Assembly (NCBI GenBank): GCA_013397865.1
Contig: VZTI01003251.1
Span: 1,311,116-1,375,115, forward strand
Direction: 5' to 3'
Length of the DNA stretch: 64,000 bases
From: Struthidea cinerea
Lineage: Eukaryota; Chordata; Aves; Passeriformes; Corcoracidae
Positions 52,622 through 64,000 of this stretch are shown in pieces. Numbering within the stretch: position 1 is the stretch's first letter; every line of letters starts with the position of its first letter. The translations under genes were made by a program, and so were the position numbers. The notes under the pieces were generated by a model. That model had not been told where the DNA came from and ran no database searches. It saw only the letters and a program-made list of their open reading frames with translations.

Positions 52622-55165
52622 CTAGGGAGAGCAAGGAGTCAAACCAGTTAAAATGCAAAAATCACTGCTCACAGTATTCGAAAGTCTTTGCAAGTTTAAA
52701 AATACAGCACCATTTAATGCTTCATTCGTGGAGCACTGCAGACTTATCTAGCCAGGAGTTGCAAATATAGCAGATTTCAACTCACAGCACCCTAGTTTCA
52801 GATGTCCTCAGATTTCATAAATTACGTGGGAAGCTGGATGCTCTAGAAAGCAGGATCTGTGGTTTAGACAGAACTTTCTTCTGCTTGCTATAACTATTAG
52901 CACTTGTTACAGAGAGTGGAATGAGTTTAGTAAAGAGCTGGGACAGGCTGTAGTGATCAGAGAGAGAACTCATCAGAGAAGCATCCTGACACTCAACCAG
53001 ACCCTTTCACACCCCCTCTTCTCCACTGCCCTACACTTCTTCCTCCCTGATCCACTCTGACCCCTCCCTTTGGCCCTTCCCTTTAACATCACAAGATAGA
53101 TTTCACAAATTCTTGTGATCCTTTTAGAATGTGCCATGAGAAGTTTGTTCTTTCCCATCTGATCTGTGATAACCTTATTTCTTCTTTTCAAATAAGTTGC
53201 AATGTTGTGGCTGAACCTCTCCTGACACATCTGGTTTCTGCATTAATCTCTGGTATCTATTCCCTTTTGCTGCTGCCATTCCTGCCTCCTGGGCAGCAGC
53301 AGAAACACAAACAGCCTCATCACGTGCCTGAAATGGAGCATTCCTGGTTCTGGCTGTGCCACGTCCTTACTGTCATTAAAACTCTTCATTTACTTTAAGC
53401 TAATGAAACAAATCTGCTCCCTCCCTCCCTCTCTTCTGTATACTTAACTTTGAATCCATATTTCACTGATGAGATCTGGCCTCGGATGAAGGACACTGTC
53501 ACCTAGCAGTGGTTGCTACTGCCAGCATGGACAGAGGTGGGCAAGAAACTGCCACTGTTCCTGCCAAAACTCTTTTTTTTATTTTGCATAATTTACTACC
53601 TTCCAAATATTTAGTGTTGTTCTTAATGAAGCACGGCATGGGCATACAGGCCTTTTTAACTCTCTCAGGATATAGTCAGCTGAGTAATTCTATTATAATT
53701 TTTAATATCATAAACTTCATTGTTTCTAGAAAATACAGCAGGCAATGCAGAGGGCCAAACAGGACAGTGTTAGCTGTATTGGTGTGTTTTCCAATTTAAG
53801 ATATGGCTTCGGTCTGGGGGAAGAACTTCCATGGTACAAATCCCTAATCCTTAGCCAGCGATTAGGGAATATATTTTCGGTATTGTAATTCATACATCAC
53901 TGGAAAAAAGAACAGAAAAAAATGGCTAGAAGCTATATTGACATTTCAGCTACCTTCAAGCTAGACTAGAAGATCAATGACCTGCTGTGCAAAAGCATTT
54001 TGCAGGATAGAGTGCCAGGGCACCAGGAAAGCTGCAGCCCACAGATAATTTGGATGTGAGTTCCAACTAGAAATGGAACACAAGACTGTGATGGAGAAAT
54101 TGCTTCTCAGAGAATGTGAATGAAAAACTGAAGTAGAAAGGACAAGTTCTGATGCACTTTAGCAAAGGCATTTCACAAATTTGTTAGAGGGATTATTCAG
54201 TCTCTAGCTAATTCTGAGTTTAATTTTGTGCTTGAAGCATGAATCAAACCTCTACATCTGCAAAAGACAATGTGTCTTCTCCCAAATTACAGTGCTCAAT
54301 CTTCAAAATACCTAAGAGCATCCCAAAGAAGAAAGTCAATCCTAATGAATCTTTAAAAATCTTCTAATCCAGGACATTGGGACAATAAATTATTAATTGT
54401 AACAGTATAGATATTGCACACATAGATAACTGGGGTTCATTATTGCATTTCCATATCTTAGAACATTTGGATTTCTTTTGTTCTGTTAAACCTCAGTGGA
54501 CTGTTTCCCTCGTCTCTCTTTCAAGTCCTCCCCAAGGTCTATGAATAAAACTCACAGAGGCTATAGAAGAGAAAAGAACCCAAGTCCAAAGAGAGAGCAA
54601 TATTTCTGGTCTGTGCACTAGTCGCTGAAGCTCTGCCAATCAGATCTCATTACTTCCCACAGGAAAATTCACATGTCCCATGACTGTCAGGCATCAATTT
54701 GATTTGACTGCTGTGCCCTTTCACTATTCATAACAAAATTCACAAAGGAATTTAAACCCCTTTTTTATTACTGTTTCCTCTGCATTCCTTTCCCTTTGGC
54801 ATGTACATCTATAGTAACTATTGATAATCCAGCAACCTTTCCAAAAACATCCCGACAGAAATGAACTAAGCTTGTTTTGAGTCAAGAGAAAAATGACAGT
54901 GCCCTAGCAAGACGAACAAAGCATCCCAGAGCCTCGCAGATCCTGCTGTTGCAATATCCCTTCCATAATATCTGACAATGACAGCAGTCACTGCTAATTA
55001 AAGCCCAAAAGGAATCCACATTTTTATAGATAGCAAAGCACTGTGAATCACTGGATTGCCGTATTTATGGAGTGATCTTATCTGGGAATGGACATATTAG
55101 GCTGGTAATTCTGATATCTCCGTATAAAGCAGTTGCCATTTTCAGTATATATCTTTGTACATGTG

Positions 55166-55206
55166 CATATATATTTATATATGTGTGTGTGTGTGTATGT
55201 GCACAC
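55166..55206. repeat. TA/TG microsatellite in GRIN2A intron
   Basis: Alternating purine-pyrimidine sequence: ATATATTTATATATG, then about seven TG units, then TATGTGCACACA. It lies in the 11-kb intron and is likely length-polymorphic. Confidence 0.9.
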
Positions 55207-56967
55207 AGAAACACAGACAAAGCAGTCAATAATTTAAATATAATAACACTTCAGCATAGCTGACCATATAAAACTGCAAAAACGCCCAATCTTCTTATTG
55301 CTTTTCCTGCCCATTACACTTTAAACCAGATATTCACAGAAGCCATAACATTTTTATTACAAAATCCTCAGGCATGAGAAACTTTTTTATCTGTGGTGTC
55401 AATTCATTCCTTATTAAAATCTGCCACTTCCAAATTTGGCCTGGAATTTGAATTCAAAACATTGAACTTTGAGGCTAGTTATAATTTGGTTCAGAAAATA
55501 AATTAATTTAAAAGAACTAAGTCAGTTTGGAGGAATGTTGTCTTTCAAATCCTTTTTGGTGGTCTGACTTGTAAGCTGAATGTGTAGGGTGATGACACCT
55601 ATGGCAATATATCCCACTTGGCAATTGAAAGGCCAGCAATTTGTGATTACCAGGCACTGGAGAGTTCAGTCATGCCTGTGTGTGCATAATACTAATTAGC
55701 AAGTGGGCGCTCCAAATATTTCATAAAACAGACCTTGGAAATCTAAGTCAGCAACCTCAATACACATAAATGCCAGGCCTCACTGAACTGAGTGTTAATG
55801 GAGTTCAAGGCTGCACCTAATGGGGGGGGGTGTCTCAAGTTACTCATAAATATTAATCAGACTTATTTTAAGGCTTTTTGTTTTCTCTGCAGGCACTTAC
55901 TAAAGGAATGTAATGCCACAATCATTTCCTACCTTCATTCACGTGTGGACTAGATTAACGTGCAAATGAACAGTTGCAGATCTCAGCAAGAAAGAACATC
56001 ATGACACTGGCACAAGACCAGAAAATGAAGAGTCGCAATGTATTTGACAAAAAAAATACAGTGTTTGTTTTCTGTTTAACACATCCACAATCTATTTAAC
56101 CTGAAAAACTCACAAATGACTGCATGAATCCTACATTAAGAGATTTTTTTAAAATTCTATAGCACTGTATCATAAAAGATCTGCTTCATTTATAGTGTAA
56201 GAATGAGCATAAGCAAGTGCTTTAAAAATCCATAGTTCAAGCAGCATTGAGTCTCTGCAGTATTCATTCAAAACACACTCCAGTGAATTGCAACATTCCA
56301 GCTCTCTCACTTGTAATTCAACACTATTTACAATGGGTTTAGGTTACAGCACAAACACTGCTCCGATCCCTTTGTGCTCCTCCTGGGTTTGTTCCTGTGG
56401 CTATGGAGCTCTCTGTTCTGGCTGCTATTTGCACAGAAATGTGCCAGTTGGCCATTTGGCCTGAATATCCCACAAGGGCCTTTCTTTCTACATTTTAGTA
56501 TAAACTCCTCCAGCCTCTTTCTCAGGTTATCATCCTGGGAAGGACTGATAAACCGTCCACTGTGTCCCCCAAACAATTTTGTCACCATAAAAATTTCATT
56601 ATCTAGACACAGAAACGATACAGTCTATAGGGTAGAATTACATGCTTTTCCTCATCGGGGCCCTTAGCGGGCTTGGCAGGCTGTACCACCTCTCCCTGGT
56701 GCCCAGCTGACAGACATGCTGCCCTTTTGCAGCCTGCATCACTGTACCTTGAGATGTGTCAGTTCTCCGGGGTTATTTTAGGGGGGCTACTGGTCTCCCC
56801 AGATTCCTTTTGTTTCCGTAGCACACAGGCACCTGCAACCACCTGAGCACTGGAACCCCCAGCGCCAGTTACACCTGCACCAAACTGCCAGACCCTTCAG
56901 CAGCTGTATCAGCAACTGCAGCTGCGTGGGCAGTCACCCTCCCCTGACTCCAAAAAACATTGCCTTG

Positions 56968-56989
56968 CAACTCTCATCAATGAGAGTTG
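56968..56989. repeat. short perfect inverted repeat in GRIN2A intron
   Basis: CAACTCTCAT and ATGAGAGTTG flank a 2-base CA spacer. It lies inside the GC-richer patch of the 11-kb intron. Confidence 0.85.
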
Positions 56990-58860
56990 TCTGGAAAAAT
57001 TAATTCTCCTGTATATTGTGCTGTTTCACGCATTGCAACCATCCTGCAGGAGCGTGCCTGGGCCAAACGAGGAAAGGATGCCCTGTCCCAGTGGGGAAAG
57101 CAGAGCTGCAGCCCAACACCCTCGTGGCTTTGCAGGTTAAGTACAGCAGACCTCTGGAGTCAGCACTTCCCTGGGACTTGCATAAGGCACAGGCCAGGAG
57201 CAGGTCAGCGGCAGGAGATCACAGCGCATGTGTCAGAGCAGAAGGTGCCAAAGGAGCTGGCTGCTGGTGACAGCGTCAGGGGCGGGGGCTCTTGTGCAAA
57301 GCGCTAACCTGAGGCTCAGCCTGAGCAGCCAGCACAGCAAACTGGCACGTACCGAGTAAAGCTGATGAACAGGAGGGTTAAATATATACACTCACACTGG
57401 TTGGATGTAGGGCATCATCTTCAAAAGACCCTGGCGGCACTAACAGACTCATCGGCTTATCCAGGCTGGACAAAAGGTAGTTTTCAAATTTAGAGACAGA
57501 CTGTTCCGTGCTTACCCTGGTGAGAACTCCCCCTAAGTGACAGTGGAGGAGGGTAGCATCCCACCACTTGGGGACCCTAAAACAAAAGGGTGTTCCCTGA
57601 ATAGCAGGGTCAGCAGCCAAATGAATTGATGTGCATTTGGTTCAATAAGTTCATCAATTCCAATCTGACCCAGTTATATGATCCATACAGAATGCTTCAG
57701 AGAAGAGATTATATAAAAGCACAGCAACTTATCAAACTCAGCCTGGATCCCCCAAAACAATCTCTCTTATCTTCTGAGTTATTTCCCCCTGTAAAAATAG
57801 CACGAGGAACACAGATGACTGACAGCAATAAACTTACTGTGAGCTAATGACTTCACTCTGCATGTCCCCATTAGTTAAGGATGAATTAACAGAACTGCTA
57901 AGCACGACTTTCAATATTACAATCCCTCTAACTCTTGTTCAGCTACACAAACGCCCTCCACTTATACACTCACACTCTTCAGTCACATTTTTTCCACCCA
58001 CTGCTTAAGGAGGACACTAAATATATAAACAGAAAATCACTGTGATTGTGGGTGTATTCTGCCTGAGCAGCACACACTGAAAATATGTCCTTATAATCAC
58101 ATACGTATTTCCTTCTTGGGCTTCAACAGCCCGTGTGAGTCACACCGCCACACTTCCTTATAATCTAGACAGCGATTGGGAAGGCTTATGCTAAACTATA
58201 AAAAAAATAGCAAAGAGCTTTCCCCTTCCAGATGTAAGGGGGCAAATCTCATTTTCACAGTTACCTATTACCCCTAAGGAGTGGGAAGCAATTATCCACC
58301 CAGGAAAACAATTCTTAGTGTACTAAGCTGTCCTAAAAGCACATAAAGATTAACCAGAACTGAAAGTTATTAGGAAGGGATAACAGACTCTATGGAAACT
58401 CAAACCAGAACCAGTTTTCTTCTTTATGTCTCTGAGTCTCTAATTGCTTTAAAGTTTGCAGCTTTAAGGGTTAAGGGCTTAATACAGCTACACGATCTGC
58501 CCTCTTTTCCTGGAGATCTCTTCCCACACTGTCTTTTGAACTGAGCTCTTAATCTGCAGGTAGTGCAGTACATTACAAATACCTCAGATGAGTAGATGCA
58601 TAACCTGGCCTGCCAGCTGGTATTCTCCACTCCTTCCCAAAACTGCTCTCTTTACCCAGCATTTTCTGTTTCTTGTATCCAACCGCTTCTGCTGCCATGA
58701 GTGTTGTATCGCTCTATTCTGCTGCATCCCTCATAGCTAAAGGCTCCTTGCTGCCTTTCTCTCCATCCCATGCACACTCTGAACCCCTCTTACACTCTTA
58801 ATTCCAAAGTAGCTTTGTAATTTGTAGTTCAATAATCTCTTCTTCTCACAATTAAAATCT

Positions 58861-58934
58861 AAAAAAAAAAAAAAAAACAGAGGAAAAAAGAGAGATGGGA
58901 GAAAGACTGAAAGAAAAAGAGAAAGAGAAAGCTA
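58861..58934. repeat. poly-A and purine-rich tract in GRIN2A intron
   Basis: Seventeen A are followed by an almost purely A/G stretch with GAGAGA and GAAAGA blocks. On the transcribed sense (minus) strand this is a long T/C tract. Its distance from any exon makes a splice-site role unlikely. Confidence 0.85.
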
Positions 58935-61900
58935 ATTCTCCTCACTTTCTACGCACCAGTGGTTCTACACCAAATCCCAAAGACATGATGCTATGGGTTT
59001 CAGAAACAATGCCTCCTGAATGATTTTGCAGGATATATTTGGAAAAAGTACCACTCTTTAAATGGCACGTGCAGCCCAAGCCAGAGCAGTATCCCCAACA
59101 CCTGGGCCTGCAGACAGCTGGCCTAAAGTTCCTGCTATGGGAGGCTGGAGGAGCACGGCTGCCTTCCCAGACGATGCGTACAGACCTGCTGAACCCCGCA
59201 GGCTGGGCCTGAGCCTTCACCCACTGTGCTGGCAGAGCTGCGTGCACACACAGCGACAGCTGCCAGGTACCACGCTGGGGCTGGGGATGTCAGCCTGCCC
59301 AGCTGCTCCTACAGAGGTTCAGAAAAGAAATCAAAGCACGGATCATGCGATTCCTCAGCGCACGGCATTTCTGTTCTGACACATTCCTGTGGCTGTGGGC
59401 GGAAGATCCAAACAAAATGATGGTGCTGTTTCTTAGCAGCCGTATCATTTTAGTTGCTTTTAAACTCCTGGGTGCTTCTATTTCTCAACAGAAGATTGAG
59501 AAATTGTCTTCTGTGTCTCAGTAGAAATATTTTTACTTCTCTGTTAAAAAGCAATGGAAGTTTCACCTTGTGACCACGGCAAGACAAAAAAAGCAGCACA
59601 ACCTCCACTGGGCTTTAGAGAATCATCCCAATAATCAACTACCTTAAACCAAGCTGCAGATGCTAATCATCAGCTCAAAGCTTTTGCAGATAATGAGATG
59701 TGCTGTACAGACAGTAAGATGAACAAAGCCAGAAATTCACTAGCAATGCACTTCACTCATATCTTTTATACAAGAAAAAGCAACTCCCAACTCTTTCTAT
59801 TGAAGAGATTCAGTGTTCCAAAGCAATTAACCCTATACTAACAAATGGACAGTCATCTCAACTTCCCCTGAGCGGGGCTATGTATGTGAACTTGCACAGA
59901 CCAAGGGATGAAACCTTTTGAGCATAATTGTACTGAGACAATTAAGTAGGTATTCTTTAAACTCCTCAGCAACTCTTTCCCATCCTTCTTTCCTCTGTCT
60001 CTTTTCTTCTTTGTTAGAGTAACAAATTTGGCATCTTGTGGCCTGCTTCCTCACACTGAGATTTCAGAGCTGCTCTCACAGTGGGATTGATAAATTGTTG
60101 GTGTAATTGGTCCACCCAGCAGAACTATCCTCGGGATGGGAACACTATACAGGTAGAAACACATATAAACCACCCAATCAAAGCCTGAAGTTATCCCTAA
60201 GGCAAGCCTACATCCCTCTGTATTTATTTAATTTTTTTTCCCAGTGCCAACTAAAAAGAGGATTCAAAGTCATTGGCTTTAATGCAGAAACAGCATCATG
60301 CTTTCAGAAGTATGAAAAGATTCCCCTGCATGAACAAGCAATTAATTCTTCAGTTCGATGTTTTACATCTGCAAGGAAGAGGGAAGAGGTTCCTATCTAC
60401 TGCACTAAAAATTCATTTCGATGTGTAAGTGAACTGGCTTAGATAGGAGAATGATATAGAAGCAGCAAGGAAAAATCGAATGAGAAAAACCACAGGAGAA
60501 AGACATATGCAGAGGAAATTGGGAGCTCTAAAATACATTTCAAAAGGCCATTTCAGTACTGGGTAAATGTAAAATAGAGATGAGATCATGGCTTTTTGTA
60601 TGTGCAATCGGATATACTGTTAAATAAATTACTTGGTGTTATCCAAGTATATAGTATAATCCAAAAAGGTTTTTTCTCTTATTAACATAATATTCATATG
60701 AAGAAATTGTGTTTGTTGAACTCATTAGAATGTTTTTTTTCTTATAGTTATGAAACTCATTAGGTTTACAATCATTCATTGAAATTATTCCAGACTCTGA
60801 CAAATGCCCTATTACATATACTGGAGAATAATTCAATACTACTTGGGGCTCTGCTGTTTCACAGGCTTAGTCTTTGGCAGTAATATATTCTGCAGAAGCT
60901 ATACATGTGAAAGAAGATTTCTGCCTTCATTTGTGTTTGCCTATTTACTTAAACAACCTCATTCAGGCTCCACTGAGGCTTTCCCAGGAGTACCATCTTA
61001 AGATGAAACTTTCCCCCCAACCATACTTGCTTTTAGTCTAGAGGACTTCAAAGACATTTTTAGTGATACAGCAAAGTGACGTTGGTCTGAACTCTGGGTT
61101 CATCCCTTCTAGTTCACCAAAACAGAGTTATGTAAGTTCACAGCTAAAAAGATTATCCATCGAACTACTGAAGTTAGACATGGATTACAAAATCAGGTCG
61201 TGCTAGTTCCGGGCAATTACTCTTTACATTTAATTTCTTGGTGTTTAGTTCCAGTTCACCTGCAATGTACTTTGTAACTCAGTAGAAGAAATTTCATTAT
61301 TAGGGCTTTTCTGTTGATTTTTTCTTTTTTCTCCCCTCACATTTGGGGGAAATGCAATGATAGTTGGGATTTTTTTCCTGAAAATGGTCATCTAGACCTG
61401 TGACACAATAAAGTGAGACAACGTATCAAACAGTTCTGGGACTGAAAGAAACATACCTACAATAACTTCTACAATCATATATGTCCAACTACAATTCTCT
61501 TCACTAGTGCCCACACCATTTTCTGAACAAGTTTAGGGATCCTTTACAAGAGAAAAGTAATGTTTTAGCATTCGTGGGTTGTTCAGAGTAACTTCCAACA
61601 GTACTGAAAAAATGCCATAAATGTAATCACAATTCCCATGGTTTGTGCATTTAAAATGTTTGCTTATCATCTGGGCAAGAGGAGCGAGGGAGCAGACATT
61701 TCATCATAAGGTTTCATTCACCTGGGTGTTCACTACATCTATTGCTGTTCTGTAAGTTTTAATACCGAGTTTTGTAGACAATGCATTTGTATTATTTTCA
61801 GCTACTAAAAATGGGTTAAAGATATAAGCATTTGTATGCTGTGTAAGTCCACAGGTCAAAGTGTAAACACAGGGCAAGATTTTTCACACTTTCCTCCCAC

Positions 61901-63498
61901 CCACTTGGTTTTGTCCCTGAAATGCAGAGATGAGGTGAAGCATAAAAATGCAGCACCTTCAGTATTTTGATGAGCTTTGTCTTAAATAGCTTCAAGTGCT
62001 TTCCCTACTATTTCATTTATTTTCTTTCTCTGTGATTTAATTTTTTGTGTTGGATGAGAAGTATCAAAAATGATGACAGAGTAAGCATGAAGGAAATGCA
62101 AAGTGAAAGGAATGAAAACCCAAGTGATGCTCTGGCAACATCTAGAGGGGTTAGCCCACACAGAGAAAGACAACTCAGATCCTCCTTCAGGCTACAGAAG
62201 CTTTTTCTTCTTTAATATGGGACCAATAATTCAACTTCTCTGATCCCAGTTCCCCATCTAAAAATGGCTCCGAGTTATAGCACCTAATAATTCTTAATAG
62301 TATTACACAGACAGAAAATAATATTCTATTCCCAAATAGAAATTTAAAGCAAATCTTTTAGCTAGTTAGTTGCAACTTTTTGACAAAAGAATATGTGAAC
62401 ATTTGAAAGGCAGCCACTGCAGGTCATCTATTCATTCCTTCACCCAATAAAGTGAGGTTTCTTCCATAAACCTTTCTAAATCCAGTAGATGGATATGACG
62501 ACACTATTATTTCCATATGTACACGAGACAAAATGCATCAGTCATGATGATTACACCTCTTCCAGTTGTTTAGTATTATAATAGGAGTAAAATCCATGTG
62601 CTGGAAGACTAACACACTCATTGTCTGCCCCATGAAAATGAATGTGCTGGCTTTTATGGAACAGGAGGCATCCATGCTAAGTCCTGCTCTCTGCCATTCC
62701 TATCATACTGAAATTCACCATTCTTACCCTCAATAGCTCGTTACTGGTGACATTAAGCTCATATTTATTTTCTGATAAAGCTCTTTGCCACTGATAGAGA
62801 CATGCAAAGTCAACACACACATCTATGTAAAAAAAACCAACAAAATAAAGATTATGTAATACACACCATATTCCAATCTGACAGAGGATTTAGTCAGTCA
62901 CACCACAGAAAAATTTTAATTACCATATTTCTATTTGCTTGCGCTTGTGAAACACAAAGCTTTCTACAACCAAAAAGGAGTTCAAACCCTGTGTGGAGAC
63001 TGAGTCATCATTGCTGTTTTCAAATATATCAAAGATGTGCAGCAAGTTTCCTCCTGCAGGGCAGAAGTGCCAAGAGGACCTAGAGTTCTTCTATTTTGTG
63101 TTAGAATGAAAAATATTTGTTTGAAGTACAATGAAACAAGTCACTTTAATTCAATTTCATAAGTATTCTTTTACCAGAAGTTTAAATGAATCCATCCTAG
63201 ATCAGGGATCACTCACATCGGTTCAGAACTGAGCTAAACACTTTTTAATAGCAAAACAGTCATGCTGAAAGATAACTCATCTACCAAGGAATTGCTCAGA
63301 GACAAAAATAAAGGAAATACATAAATGTATAAATGCTCTCCAACACTGAGGCCAGCTTTACTTTGTGATGCATATGAAAACACTTCCTGAGAATAGATGT
63401 CGATGCCCTTGGTGGTGAGGTGAGCTAGAATCAAGTGCAAGAGAACTCCTGTCTCAGCATCGAGAAGTAATTTTACTCATTTGTTTTACCTTCTTTTA

Positions 63499-64000
<502 letters not shown>

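Noticed and set aside
52245..52658. Reading the M4 frame as a 137-residue protein
   Set aside because: Residues before GEMEELE and after SISR are translated intron. Acceptor and donor sites mark the true exon.
56640..57310. GC-richer intron patch as an extra or cassette exon of GRIN2A
   Set aside because: The minus strand shows no frame with flanking splice sites that would fit the known, continuous junction between the S2 and M4 exons.

Overview
This is a vertebrate nuclear window, almost certainly avian. It holds the 3' part of GRIN2A (NMDA receptor subunit GluN2A) on the minus strand, followed by a gene-poor intergenic stretch. The bird assignment rests on a 5'-truncated CR1 LINE 3' end of the avian type at 11.45-11.74 kb, a second CR1 fragment at 33.8 kb, short introns, and a GluN2A protein close to, but clearly different from, the mammalian one. 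The CR1 variant resembles those common in Neoaves and passerines, but I cannot name the species.

Layout, left to right. About 1-38.5 kb is intergenic sequence downstream of the GRIN2A 3' end. I find no convincing coding exon, RNA gene or CRISPR array there. It contains the two CR1 fragments, a 47-nt A run (6.64 kb), a degenerate 16-bp minisatellite (8.85 kb), a GC-rich block with overlapping open frames (11.9-12.76 kb), a perfect 71-bp tandem duplication beside a perfect 16-bp-arm hairpin (13.34-13.53 kb), and a CpG-richer block (37.85-38.22 kb). About 38.53-48.99 kb is read as a roughly 10.4-kb GRIN2A 3' UTR. 48,991-50,781 is the last coding exon (C-terminal domain ending in ESDV and TAA). 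50,782-52,382 is a 1.6-kb intron. 52,383-52,621 is the exon with the end of the ligand-binding domain and M4. 52,622-63,605 is an 11-kb intron. 63,606-63,793 is an exon of ligand-binding segment S2. The window ends inside the next upstream intron.

The three exons join in frame: G|AAG at the entry, GAC G|GG between the first two, AGG|GGT between the last two. They encode about 738 residues of continuous GluN2A: glutamate-binding lobe, fourth membrane helix, and the long cytoplasmic tail with palmitoylation cysteines, a CaMKII/PKC-type serine site and a PDZ ligand for PSD-95-family scaffolds. The window shows no multi-gene system, and I saw nothing that amounts to a new biological system. The most notable signals are the tandem-duplication/hairpin scar, a Tyr-to-Phe change next to the regulatory serine in the GluN2A tail, and the inferred very long 3' UTR.
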